The translations under genes and the position numbers were made by a program. The notes under the pieces were generated by a model. The model was not told the origin of the DNA. It ran no database searches and was given only the letters and a program-made list of their open reading frames with translations. Positions 43,886 to 53,300 of a stretch of 64,000 nt of DNA are shown here, piece after piece. Within the stretch, counting starts at the first letter, position 1; each line of letters starts with the position of its first letter. The stretch comes from Bordetella genomosp. 11 (lineage in GTDB: Bacteria > Pseudomonadota > Gammaproteobacteria > Burkholderiales > Burkholderiaceae_B), in assembly GCF_002261215.1 (NCBI RefSeq), contig NZ_NEVS01000004.1, positions 1,054,001 to 1,118,000 on the forward strand, written 5' to 3'.

Positions 43886-44539
43886 TCAGGTGTCGACGGT
43901 ACCGATGGGCATCGCGGGATTGCCGAAGACCTTGGTGCGCGCCTTGACCCGGCGTAGTACGACGCTGCCGGCGCCGACATAGGCCCAATCCTCGACGCGC
44001 GACTTCGGCAGCAGCGTGACGCTGCTGCCCAGGAATACGCCTTCACCGACGTTGGCGTGGCCGTTTATCTGGCAGGCGCCGGAAATCTGGGTGTAGTCGC
44101 CGACGCGGGTATCGTGCGCTGCCGAACTGTTCGTGCCCAGCATGACGTGTCGGCCCAGGGCAAGGTCGCAGGACAGCTGCGTAAACGGACAGATGATGGC
44201 GCCCTCGCCGATCTCGATGTTGCGCCCGAGCAGGGCGGTGGGGTGGATCAGGCGGGTGAAGCGGGCCCCCTTGGCCTGCATCTGCATGGCGTAGCGCCGC
44301 TTCGCCACGGGATCGCCGATGGCGCACAGGAACAGGTCGTCGGAGGCGGGCTCGTAGTCGTCGGGGGACGCAAGGATGGGCACATCATAGGCAAGGCCGC
44401 GCAGCGCATCGGCACGGCTGTCCAGGAATCCCTTTATCCGCCACGGCGTGCCGGCCTGGATGCATTGGCCGGCCCAGACGAGCACCTCGCGTCCGAGGCT
44501 GCCGGCGCTGATGATGACGAGATTACCGTTTTGCTGCAT
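43886..44539 (-). CDS. NeuD/PglD-like sugar O/N-acyltransferase
   Basis: A 217-residue protein with an N-terminal Rossmann-like UDP-sugar/PglD-N domain (NLVIISAGSLGREVLVWA) and a left-handed beta-helix of hexapeptide repeats (GRNIEIGEGAIICPFTQLSCD, VGDYTQISGACQINGHANVGEGVFLG), the active-site His being in HDTRVGDY. Family members acylate amino sugars using acyl-CoA, or in this setting possibly acyl-ACP. It is in the island operon with ACPs and a KAS III enzyme, which suggests transfer of a made-to-order acyl group to a 4-amino sugar (inference). Confidence 0.85.
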   Translation of the reverse strand: MQQNGNLVIISAGSLGREVLVWAGQCIQAGTPWRIKGFLDSRADALRGLAYDVPILASPDDYEPASDDLFLCAIGDPVAKRRYAMQMQAKGARFTRLIHPTALLGRNIEIGEGAIICPFTQLSCDLALGRHVMLGTNSSAAHDTRVGDYTQISGACQINGHANVGEGVFLGSSVTLLPKSRVEDWAYVGAGSVVLRRVKARTKVFGNPAMPIGTVDT

Positions 44540-44551
44540 GGTGTCGGATCG

Positions 44552-45301
44552 CTAGCCGGATATGTTTACGGTACGGCCGCCGTCGACCACCAGTTGCTGT
44601 CCGGTGATCCAGCGCGCATTATCCGAAAGCAGGAACTCGATGGCCGCGGCGATGTCGGCTTGCTCGCCCAGTCCCAGCGGATAGTCGGCCGCCATTCTGC
44701 GCATGAGTTCCGGGTCCGCGAACATATGTTCTGTCATGGCGGTCCGCACCGCTCCCGGCAGCACCGCATTGACGCGGACGTCCGGGGCCAGTTCGACGGC
44801 AAGCGCGCGCATGCAGGCATCCAGGGCGCCCTTGCTGGCGCAATAAATGCTAAAGCCGCGCGCGCCGAACTGGCTGGCCGTACTCGATACGAAGACGATG
44901 CCGCCCAGCGCTTTTTCATTGAGCTTGCGGCGGACCAGCAATCGGGATATCTCGACCGCCGACAGCAGGTTGACGTTGATGGACTCCAGCGCGGCCTGGG
45001 GGTCGAGCAGGCGTAGCGGCGCGACCTTCAGCAGCCCGGCGCAATGGACGAAACCGCGGACGCGTATGCCATGGTCTTGCATGAGGCCGGTCAATGCCGC
45101 TTCGATCCGATCGACCTGCCGCAGGTCCATCGGCCAGCAAAGATGGGCGTCGGCGTTTTCGCAGAGGCGACGCGTTTCTTCCAGGCGGTCCGCATCGCGG
45201 CCGTGCAGCACCAGCCGGCTCGACTTCGACAGGCGGATGGCGGTTTCGCGGCCGATGCCCGACGAGGCGCCGGTGATCAGGGTGTAAGGGGTATCGTCCA
45301 T
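44552..45301 (-). CDS. SDR family oxidoreductase (FabG-like) A
   Basis: A 249-residue short-chain dehydrogenase: cofactor motif TGASSGIGRETA, catalytic Ser in VFVSSTAS, Tyr-x3-Lys in YCASKGA, and NAVLPGAVRTAMT. It has the shape of 3-oxoacyl-ACP reductases. It is one of two adjacent SDR genes in the island operon, 12 bp apart, and could reduce the beta-keto group formed by the KAS III enzyme. Confidence 0.88.
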   Translation of the reverse strand: MDDTPYTLITGASSGIGRETAIRLSKSSRLVLHGRDADRLEETRRLCENADAHLCWPMDLRQVDRIEAALTGLMQDHGIRVRGFVHCAGLLKVAPLRLLDPQAALESINVNLLSAVEISRLLVRRKLNEKALGGIVFVSSTASQFGARGFSIYCASKGALDACMRALAVELAPDVRVNAVLPGAVRTAMTEHMFADPELMRRMAADYPLGLGEQADIAAAIEFLLSDNARWITGQQLVVDGGRTVNISG

Positions 45302-45313
45302 GGGTCGGTGGCT

Positions 45314-46075
45314 TCAGGATGCCGTATAGCCGCCGTCGCAGACCAGCACGGTGCCGGTGATCCAACGGGCCGCGTCGCCCAGCAGGAAGGCGGCCGCATT
45401 GGCGACGTCGGCGGGCTGGCCCAGGCCCAGCGGGTGCATGGCCTCCACTTGCAGGCGTTGCGTTTCGTCCCAGCGGGCGGCCACGCGATCGTACATGTCG
45501 GTTTTGACGAAGCCGGGCGCGACGCAGTTGACGCGGATATTGCGGGGCGCGTATTCCAGGGCCGTGGATTTGGCCAGACCGGTCAGCGCTGCCTTGGACA
45601 TCGCATAGGCCGCTGCGCCGCTGGATCCCACCATGCCCACCACGGACGAGATGAATACCACCGAGCCGCCGCCGGCCGCGCATACCGCCCGATGCTGGAA
45701 TCCTCGCAGCAGGGCCAGCGCGGCCTCGGTGTTGACCGCGAAGACATCGCGGTAGCGATCGGGCGACAGCAGCCGGGTAGGCCAGATGGACGCCACGCCC
45801 GCCGCGTGCACCATGCCCGCCAGCGGCCGGTCCGGCGCGGCGATGGCCTGCATCAGCGCGGGGATGGCTTCCACGTCGCGCAGGTCATGCGTGTGCGTCG
45901 TATGGCCGCTGCCGGGCAACGCGCCCAAGGCGGCCGCCAGGCCGGCTTCGTCGCGGTCCAGTGCCGCCACGGTCGCGCCGAGACGCGCCAGCAGGTGCGC
46001 CGTGGCCAGTCCGATGCCGGAGGCCGCGCCGGTCACCAGGATGCGCCGGCCGGTCAGGACGAACGGATGGGTCAT
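45314..46075 (-). CDS. SDR family oxidoreductase (FabG-like) B
   Basis: A 253-residue SDR: TGAASGIGLATA cofactor motif, SVVFISSVVG with catalytic Ser, YAMSKAALTGLAKSTA with Tyr and Lys, and RVNCVAPGFVKTDM. More FabG-like than SDR A. It starts 4 bp after the ACP gene at 46080. The pair parallels the two fabG-like genes of the P. aeruginosa a-type flagellin island (family knowledge). Confidence 0.88.
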   Translation of the reverse strand: MTHPFVLTGRRILVTGAASGIGLATAHLLARLGATVAALDRDEAGLAAALGALPGSGHTTHTHDLRDVEAIPALMQAIAAPDRPLAGMVHAAGVASIWPTRLLSPDRYRDVFAVNTEAALALLRGFQHRAVCAAGGGSVVFISSVVGMVGSSGAAAYAMSKAALTGLAKSTALEYAPRNIRVNCVAPGFVKTDMYDRVAARWDETQRLQVEAMHPLGLGQPADVANAAAFLLGDAARWITGTVLVCDGGYTAS

Positions 46076-46079
46076 CGAA

Positions 46080-46301
46080 CTACTTCGCGGCCCTGGCCTG
46101 CACGCCGGCGAGCAGGTCGGCCGCCGAGTTGAACTGGCGGATATCCGATGCGTGGAAGGTCACGCCGAAGTCGGCATCCAGCATGGTGATCAGCGACAGG
46201 ATGGTCAGGGAGTCCCAATTGTCGTAGGTGTCGAGCGCCTTGGCGGGATCGACGGCGTCCACTTCCAGCAACTCCGCCAGATCGGCGTAGAACTTGTCCA
46301 T
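46080..46301 (-). CDS. acyl carrier protein A
   Basis: A 73-residue ACP. The phosphopantetheine Ser31 is in NWDSLTILSLI, within the DSL motif of carrier proteins, flanked by the helical ELLEVDAVDPAKAL segment. It lies 12 bp after the KAS III gene and 4 bp before the SDR B gene. Probably the carrier for the growing or reduced acyl chain in this operon; it is separate from the housekeeping AcpP. Confidence 0.88.
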   Translation of the reverse strand: MDKFYADLAELLEVDAVDPAKALDTYDNWDSLTILSLITMLDADFGVTFHASDIRQFNSAADLLAGVQARAAK

Positions 46302-46313
46302 TCGAATACCTCT

Positions 46314-47381
46314 TTATTCAAAATCGATCATGCGGCAGAACCGCAATTTGCCCAGCCGCATCAGCAGGCCGGCCCAGGTCAGGCCGACACCGAAGCCGGC
46401 CAGGCAGACAAGACGCGGCGCGCCGGACAGTACATCGCCCAGGTTTTCGGTGATCGCCATGGGAATGGTGACGCCGCTGCTGTTGCCGTATTTTTCGACG
46501 ACATTCATCGGCACCTTGTCATGGGGCACGCCCAGGCGGTCGGCCAGCTTCTGCAGCATGAAGCGGTTGGGTTGATGAAACAGATACCATTCGACCTCGG
46601 CACGGTCGACCCCGCCGTCGCGCAGCAGGCCATCGATCAGTGGCGGGATCTCGGTCTGCACGAAGTTGAAAACCGCCGTGCCGTCCATGCGCAGGTGGTC
46701 CTGTGCCCGCAGGTTGTTGTCGCCGACGTCTTCCAGGACGGCGGTGGCGGACGAATGCGGCAGCCGCATGCCGCCGGCCGGGATCATCAGCGCCTCGCGC
46801 CGCGCGCCGTCCACCTTGATTTCCCCGGTGATGGCCGCGGCATCGGCATCCCTTTCGACGATGGCCAGGGATGCGGCGTCGCCTACCAGCGGATAGCTAT
46901 TGCGATCCTTCGGCGATGTCTTCTGGCTGATGATGTCCGCGTTGACCACCACCACGCGGCGCACGCTTTCCTGCTCCAGCAGGGACATCGCCTGGATGAG
47001 GCCGACGATGAATCCCGCGCAGCCCTGGTTGATGTCCAGGCACAGCATGTCCTGGGGCAGGCCCAGCCTGCCGTGGATGACGGCGCTGGTGGGCGGCATC
47101 AGGTAATCGGGCGTCTGCGTGACCACGATCATCGCGTCGAAGCCGTCGCGGTCCAGCAGCCCATTGGCGAACAGATGCTCGAATCCGGCCACTGCCAGAT
47201 CGGACACGCATGTGCCCGGCAACGCCAGCCGGTGCTTGTCGTATCCCATGACTTCCATGAGCTTGCGCGAGCGGGCTTCCGGAAAGTTGAAGCCCTTCAT
47301 GTCCTCGATGAAGGACTGTTCGTGCGCGGGCACGACGGTCAACAGGCCGGCGATCCGCTTGCCATGGAAGCGCAGTTTCAC
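46314..47381 (-). CDS. 3-oxoacyl-ACP synthase III (FabH-like)
   Basis: A 355-residue thiolase-fold enzyme with the KAS III triad: Cys121 in NQGCAGFI, His269 in FHQPNRFM, Asn300 in KYGNSSG. It condenses an acyl thioester with malonyl-ACP. Placed between two ACP genes it is likely to make a dedicated short beta-keto acyl chain, not housekeeping fatty acid. Overlaps the upstream ACP gene by 4 bp (47378-47381). KAS III paralogues of this type are found in Pseudomonas flagellin modification islands. Confidence 0.9.
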   Translation of the reverse strand: MKLRFHGKRIAGLLTVVPAHEQSFIEDMKGFNFPEARSRKLMEVMGYDKHRLALPGTCVSDLAVAGFEHLFANGLLDRDGFDAMIVVTQTPDYLMPPTSAVIHGRLGLPQDMLCLDINQGCAGFIVGLIQAMSLLEQESVRRVVVVNADIISQKTSPKDRNSYPLVGDAASLAIVERDADAAAITGEIKVDGARREALMIPAGGMRLPHSSATAVLEDVGDNNLRAQDHLRMDGTAVFNFVQTEIPPLIDGLLRDGGVDRAEVEWYLFHQPNRFMLQKLADRLGVPHDKVPMNVVEKYGNSSGVTIPMAITENLGDVLSGAPRLVCLAGFGVGLTWAGLLMRLGKLRFCRMIDFE

Positions 47382-47608
47382 GGCTTTACTCCGTATCTGG
47401 CCAGCAGCATTTCTATCGTCGCGATGTTCTGGAAATGCTCGGGCACGATGTCCAGCCCGTCGATCGAGATGCCGTAGGCTTTGTCCAGCGACGCGACCAG
47501 CGTGATCATGTCGAAGGAGTCCAGCAGGCCGTCCAGCATGAAGTCGGTGGAGTTGATGAAATCCGCTTCGGGGCGGATGCTGGCCAGGAGTTCAGGCAGG
47601 GCGGACAT
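47378..47608 (-). CDS. acyl carrier protein B
   Basis: A 76-residue carrier protein with Ser31 in GLLDSFDMITLV. The sequence differs strongly from ACP A, so the two have separate partners. It follows the adenylating enzyme after 15 bp, a pairing like DltA-DltC; the adenylate is probably loaded on this carrier (inference). Confidence 0.87.
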   Translation of the reverse strand: MSALPELLASIRPEADFINSTDFMLDGLLDSFDMITLVASLDKAYGISIDGLDIVPEHFQNIATIEMLLARYGVKP

Positions 47609-47623
47609 GGCTGGGGGTCTCGT

Positions 47624-49156
47624 TCAGGCGGCCGCGCGGCGTTGCTGCAGCGCCAGGCGGTCGATTTTTCCGTTGGGGTTGCGAGGCATCTGCGGCACGC
47701 GCTCAAAGACGGTGGGCAGCATGTACTTGGGAAGCTTGCCGCTCAGGTCCCGGCGCAGGTCGGCGGCCGCGATTTCCTCGGGCGACTCCACGTACAGCAC
47801 GATTTCCTTGCGCGGCGCGTCGTAGACCACGCAGGCATTCTTGATTCCGGGGACCTGCAGGGCGGCATGCTCGATCTCGCCCAATTCGATGCGGTAACCC
47901 ATGTGCTTGATCTGGTAGTCCTTGCGACCGACGAACATGATTTCGCCGCGCTCGTTGCGATAGACGATATCGCCGGTGCGGTAGATGCGTTCGGGATAAT
48001 GCGTCTGCAACGGGTTCTGGGTAAAGGCCTGAGCGGTCTTCTCGGGATTGTTCCAGTAGCCCAGCGCCAGCGAGCTGCCGCGCACGCACAGTTCTCCGTG
48101 CTCCAGCGGACCCGCCGGGCGGTTGTCGTCCGTGATGATCAGCACGTCGGAGTTGCGGCAGGGAATGCCGATGGGCAGCTTTTCGTCGTCCGCCATATCG
48201 CGGTCGACGATGAAGTAGGTGCAGTCGACGGTGATTTCGATGGGCCCGTACAGGTTCACGAACATCGCCTGGGGCAACTGCCGGCGCCAGGTATTCAGGT
48301 GGCGGGTGGGGAAGACTTCGCCCGCGAACAAAACCTTGCGCATGGCGGGCAGCGGCAGGCGCGATAGCAGGTCCTGGTTGGCGATCGCCACCATGATGGT
48401 CGGCACCCAGAAGATGAAACTGACTTCGTTCTCCCGCAGATGTTCCAGCAGCCGGGCGGGAAAAGTGGACAGCGATTCGGGAATGATGTCCAGGGTGGCG
48501 CCCTTGGCCAGGCAAAGGAAGAGTTCGAGGCTGTAGATATCGAAGTAGAAGGGCGACAGGCTGCCTATGACTTCGCTGCCATCCAGTTTCAGGGTGGCGA
48601 AGGCCCAGTCCATGAAATCGATGGTCGAGCGGTGGTTCAGCGCGACGCCCTTGGGGATGCCGGTGGAGCCGGAGGTGTGGATGATGCAAAGCGGGTCGGT
48701 ATCGATGACCTGCTCGCGGCGCGCGGCCAGCGCGGTTTCGTCCCAGTCCCCCTGCGACGCCAGCGCGTCCTCGATACGCAGGACACGGTCCGCCGGCACG
48801 CCCATGTCCGCGAGTGCCTCCGCGCCGGCCGCGGAAGTCAGGACCAGTTCGTAGTCCAGGTTTCCGAGTATCGCGGCCACCCGTTCGCGGGGTGAGCGTA
48901 CGTCCAGGTTGGCGTAGCAATTCCCGCAGTAGACGATGGCGAGATCCGCGAAGACCGTTTGCGCGTTCTTCGGCAGGTAAACGGCGATGGGCCGGTTCAG
49001 CGCGGGCTGGCGCGCGAGAATGGCCATGGCCAGGCGCTTGGCGTGGGACGCGACCTCGTCGAAGGTGTATCGGCTGTCCCCGTCCAGGATGGCCGTCTTG
49101 CGCGGCGCGTGGGCGAGCGCTCCCCCTTCGAAATACTCAATCGCGTTGGTTTGCAT
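47624..49156 (-). CDS. AMP-dependent synthetase/adenylation enzyme (DltA-like)
   Basis: A 510-residue acyl/aminoacyl-activating enzyme. The Met at 49156 is chosen since MQTNAIEYFEGGALAHAPRK aligns with stand-alone adenylation domains. Motifs: A3 P-loop TSGSTGIPKGVALNH, A5 NLYGPIEIT, A7 YRTGDIVYRN, A8 GRKDYQIKHMGYRIELGEIE and a C-terminal NPNGKIDR with the catalytic Lys. It activates an acid with ATP and passes it to a carrier thiol, most likely the adjoining ACP B. Size and context recall DltA (D-alanine). It starts the nine-gene island operon. Substrate unknown. Confidence 0.88.
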   Translation of the reverse strand: MQTNAIEYFEGGALAHAPRKTAILDGDSRYTFDEVASHAKRLAMAILARQPALNRPIAVYLPKNAQTVFADLAIVYCGNCYANLDVRSPRERVAAILGNLDYELVLTSAAGAEALADMGVPADRVLRIEDALASQGDWDETALAARREQVIDTDPLCIIHTSGSTGIPKGVALNHRSTIDFMDWAFATLKLDGSEVIGSLSPFYFDIYSLELFLCLAKGATLDIIPESLSTFPARLLEHLRENEVSFIFWVPTIMVAIANQDLLSRLPLPAMRKVLFAGEVFPTRHLNTWRRQLPQAMFVNLYGPIEITVDCTYFIVDRDMADDEKLPIGIPCRNSDVLIITDDNRPAGPLEHGELCVRGSSLALGYWNNPEKTAQAFTQNPLQTHYPERIYRTGDIVYRNERGEIMFVGRKDYQIKHMGYRIELGEIEHAALQVPGIKNACVVYDAPRKEIVLYVESPEEIAAADLRRDLSGKLPKYMLPTVFERVPQMPRNPNGKIDRLALQQRRAAA

Positions 49157-49347
49157 GGTGTTGCTGGCGTCGTATGCTCGGAATGGTTGACGTCGCGCGC
49201 GCAAACGGGCGGCGACCGCCGGCCAATCTTCGCGGCCTGGCCTCAGTTTCGTATCCTAGCGAAAGCGACGCCTGGCTGAATCCTGAAACAGTGCGGCAAA
49301 ACCCCGTGTTTCTGGGCGATTGCCGCAGCGGAGCGCGCGGCCGCGGA
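49157..49347. other. gap before the island operon
   Basis: About 190 bp between the arylamine N-acetyltransferase (3' end) and the first gene of the island operon. It should carry the operon promoter. I found no confident sigma-28 or sigma-54 site; a sigma-70 promoter could not be fixed. Confidence 0.5.
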
Positions 49348-50202
49348 TTAGCGCGTGGCGGAGGGGGCCAGCCGCCGGGCGATGGCGGTTCGCAGCTCCG
49401 GATGGGCCGGCAGCGCCAGGTCGAACTCGTCGCGTAACAGGGCCAGTACGGCGTCGGCATCGGTAAGCTGGCGCCGTTCGCTGATGGCGCCCGGCCGATG
49501 CACGCCGTAGCTGCCGTTGTTCAGCGTTTTTCTGTGGCCGTCCCCACAGCGGGCGACCACCAGCTGGCCGAGCAGCGGCGAGTCCGGATGGGTGCTGACG
49601 TACCAGTTACCCATCTCGAAATCGACCGCCTCCTGCCGCTGCGTATCGAAACGGTACAGGGCCCGCCATACGCCGTTGACCTGCGCGCGCAGCATATATC
49701 CGTCATCCTGTACGCCGATCTGGAAGGTTTCCAGGGGCGTGGGCTGCGGTTGGCGGTCTTCCAGCCGCAGCGGTACCGTCGGGACCAGGCGGCCGAAACC
49801 GACGTCGGAGATGTAATCGTCGCCGTCCACGGTGACCAGCGCCAGCAGGTGCGAACGGGCGGTCCAGGCGTCCTCGGGGCCTCCCATGACGACCCGGCCG
49901 CTGATCGCCCGCACCGTGTATCCCAGATGGCGCAGCAGGGCCTGATACAGCAGGTTCAGTTCGTAGCAGTAGCCGCCACGGCCGTCATGCAGGATTTTTT
50001 CCTCCAGCGCGGGCAGGTCGATCGGAACAGGCTGGCGCAGCAGGCAGGAGAGCGTCTCGAAAGGGAAGACCCGCGTGTGGCGCGCCTGCAGTTCCGCCAG
50101 GGTGGCCAGGGTCGGCGGGGGCGGGGCCGCATAGCCCAGGCGTTCAAGGTAACGGGCGGATTCCTGCAGGGTATCGCGGGGCATGGCTGGGTCTTCCGGC
50201 AT
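49348..50202 (-). CDS. arylamine N-acetyltransferase
   Basis: A 284-residue NAT-family enzyme. The triad is Cys79 in RGGYCYELN, His118 in ARSHLLALV and Asp133 in SDVGFG. NATs transfer acetyl (or other acyl) groups from CoA to arylamines, hydrazines or in some cases natural-product amines via the Cys. A Met at 50184 (residue 7), preceded by GGAAG, may be the real start. It lies between the two halves of the flagellin-glycan region on the same strand as the island operon. Participation in acylating an amino sugar is possible, but the family evidence alone does not favour it. Confidence 0.93.
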   Translation of the reverse strand: MPEDPAMPRDTLQESARYLERLGYAAPPPPTLATLAELQARHTRVFPFETLSCLLRQPVPIDLPALEEKILHDGRGGYCYELNLLYQALLRHLGYTVRAISGRVVMGGPEDAWTARSHLLALVTVDGDDYISDVGFGRLVPTVPLRLEDRQPQPTPLETFQIGVQDDGYMLRAQVNGVWRALYRFDTQRQEAVDFEMGNWYVSTHPDSPLLGQLVVARCGDGHRKTLNNGSYGVHRPGAISERRQLTDADAVLALLRDEFDLALPAHPELRTAIARRLAPSATR

Positions 50203-50381
50203 GGGCCTTCTGCGGGCAAGTCTACCAGTGTCGCGGGGGCGTCCGGAACCCCGTCGGGCCAGCCGGTCACCGGGCGCGCCGAATCCGTCCAGATGGTCGC
50301 ACTTTGGGCCTTAGTTTGCGGCTTTGAACTGCTTTTCCCGCTGGTACGCTGCTGGCATCTCCAATCACGCCTTGCTATTCC

Positions 50382-53300
50382 ATGCTGGACGATTCTCCCT
50401 CTTCGGAACAGGACGCCGACGCGTCGGACGGCGCCGCCGCTGGCTATCGCCCCCCCGTCTCGTACGCGACGACACCGCTGCAATTGCACGCGGCAGCGCG
50501 GCTATACGGCGTGCAGCCCACCGATCTGGCGCAAGCCCGCGTCCTGCACCTGGGATGCGGCTCCGGCGAGAGCCTGCTGCCGTTCGCGTTGACGCATCCG
50601 GACGCGCGCGTGGTGGGAATCGACATGGACGAGGGGCGCATACAGGCCGGCCGCGCGCAAGCGGCCATGCTGGGCGCCGCCAACGTGGACCTGCGCGCGA
50701 TGGCCTGGGAAACCGTAGGCGCGGGACTGGGCGAATTCGACTACATCATCGCGCAGGACATTCACACGCGCGTGCCCGCGCAATCCCTGCAAATGCTGCT
50801 CGCGCTGTGCCGGGCCAGCCTGTCGCCGACGGGCGTGGCCATGATCGGCTATCGCACGTATCCAGGCTGGAAGTCGGCCGAAATACTGCGCGAGGCCATG
50901 CAGATGCATATCCAGGGCTCGCAGAGCGATGCGGAACTGATCGGCAAGGCGCGCGGCGTGCTCAGCCTGATGGAAGAAGGGCTGGCCGCGGAGAACCCGT
51001 ATGGGGGCATGCTGCGCGGCCTGGTGCAGCGGGTGCGCGCCGGCACGGACGACGAGCTGGTTCGCGATTATCTGCTGGGCGGGGTCTCGGCCTGCTATTT
51101 CGCCGAGTTCGCCGCATTGGTGCAGGAAGCGGGGCTGGGCTACGTGGGCGACACGCAACCGCATGTCGAAACCCCCCAGACCTACGGCAACCATGTGGCG
51201 CTGACTCACAGTCTGGTTGCGCTGGGCAAGCCCAAGGCCGTGCGCCAGCAGTATCTGGACTTCGCCGTCGGCCGGAGCACGCGCTTTTCGCTGGTGGCGC
51301 ACGACGGCATGGCCGCGTTGGCGCAGCCCGGGCCGGAGGTCGAACGCTTGCGCCAGTGCCGCCTGGCCGCCAGCTTCGCGCGCTTGCCGCGCAACGGGCA
51401 GCATCCGAAGGATGCCAAGGCTTTCCGCGCCTGCAGCGGCACCCGCGTGGAGATCGTCATTACCGATCCCCTGTTGACGCTGGTCATGGAAACCCTGGGC
51501 CACGCCTGGCCCGCGACGCTCGGTTTCGAGGAACTGGTCGCGTGGACGCGCCGGCCGCTCGGATTGAACACCGACGATACGCGCCACGAGCAGGCCGTAT
51601 GGCGGGCTGTCGAATATCTGTTCCAAAAGGGCGTTCTGCGCTATATCGACGGTGCCGGCCCGTGCGACGACGTGCCGGTGGCCGAAGGGTTGCGCCTGGT
51701 GGCCTCATTGGCGCAGCAGGTCGCCCAGCCCGGCTTCCCGGCCACGGAAAGCCTGTGGACGTTCAATCTGTGGGGCGAATACATCGAGTTTCCGCTGCAG
51801 AACGCCGACGCGTTCCTGCTGGGCCACATGGTGAAGGGCCGCGAGCTGGCCAAGCTGGCAAGCCTGCTGACCCAGGCCGTTCGGGACGGTGCTGTGCCGT
51901 CGGTAGGCAACCTGGACGACATGGACGACGCGGCGGTGGAGCTGCAATCGGTCACCCTGGTGTCCACCTTGTTCGATCGGCTCAAGCGCTATGGGCTTTT
52001 GTACGGCGCGCCCGCTGCCTGGCGCCACCATCTGGCGACTTCCGTTCGCGCCGCGCGGGGCAGGGGCAACTACTGGCAGGATTACCTCGACGCCCTGGTG
52101 GTCGTGGCCCATATGGAGAAGGCCGGCATGCCGCCCGGCCGGCGCGTTTCCAAGGAAAAAGACAGGAGCGCGGCGGTCGCCCACAAGGATGCAATCGAAT
52201 TCAACCGCCTGTTCGTGGCCGGCCGCTGGAGCGAAGCGGAAGAGCTCGGCCGCAAGTGCATCGAACGGTTCCCGGACGACCAGCCGCTGTGGTTGAAGTA
52301 TGGCGACACGCTGCGCTACGTCGGCAAGGCCAAGGAAGCCTACGACGCTCTCCTCCACGCCGTCGCCCTGGACCCGCTGGATCCGAGCGCGCATGCGGCG
52401 ATGGGACTGGCCGCGCAAACGCAGCGCCTGTCGCATCTGGCCGAGAAATGCTACGGCGTCGCCTTGTCGCTGCAGCCCGACAACTATGCTTCCCATGTCA
52501 ACCTGACGAACCTGTTCAAGGATCGCGGCATGTTCCCGGAAGCGGAGTCGCATGCCCTGCGCGGTGTCGCCGCCAGGCCCGACGCCTTTGCAAGCCACAC
52601 CAATCTCGGGAACATCTACTTCGAGCATGGCAAGCACGCCGAGGCATTGGCCAGCCATCGCAAGGCTCTGGAACTGGCGCCGAATCACATGCCCAACCAC
52701 AGCAACCTGCTGTTCGTGCTGGCGCATTCGGACCAGATTTCCCCGGCGGACCTGATCGCCGAACACCGCAGGTTCGGCGAGATCGCGGAAAAGCGCGTCA
52801 CCACGCGTATCCCGCCGCATGCCAATGACCGCGACCCGCAACGAACGCTGCGCGTGGGTTTCGTATCGGCGGATCTTCGCAACCACGCGGTGTCCAGCTT
52901 CATCGAGCCAATCTGGGAAGCATGGGATGCCAGCGGCATGGAGATCTGGGTATACAGCAATTCGCCGCACGAGGACGGCGTCACGCAGCGTTTGCGTGGC
53001 TATGCGCGGTCCTGGCGCTCCGCCGTCGGCGTGACCGACCGCGAATTGGCGGCGATGATCCGTGAGGACGCCATCGATGTGTTGTTCGACCTGTCCGGAC
53101 ACACCGCCGACAACCGCTTGCCGGCATTCGCCTATAAGCCGGCGCCGGTCCAGATCACATGGATGGGTTACCCCGCCACCAGCGGTATGACCTCCATCGA
53201 TTATTTCCTGTCGGACCAGCACATGACGCAGCCCGGCAAAATGGATGACATGTTTACCGAGAAGCTGGCTTTCCTGCCCGCTTCCGGCGTGTTCAAGCCC

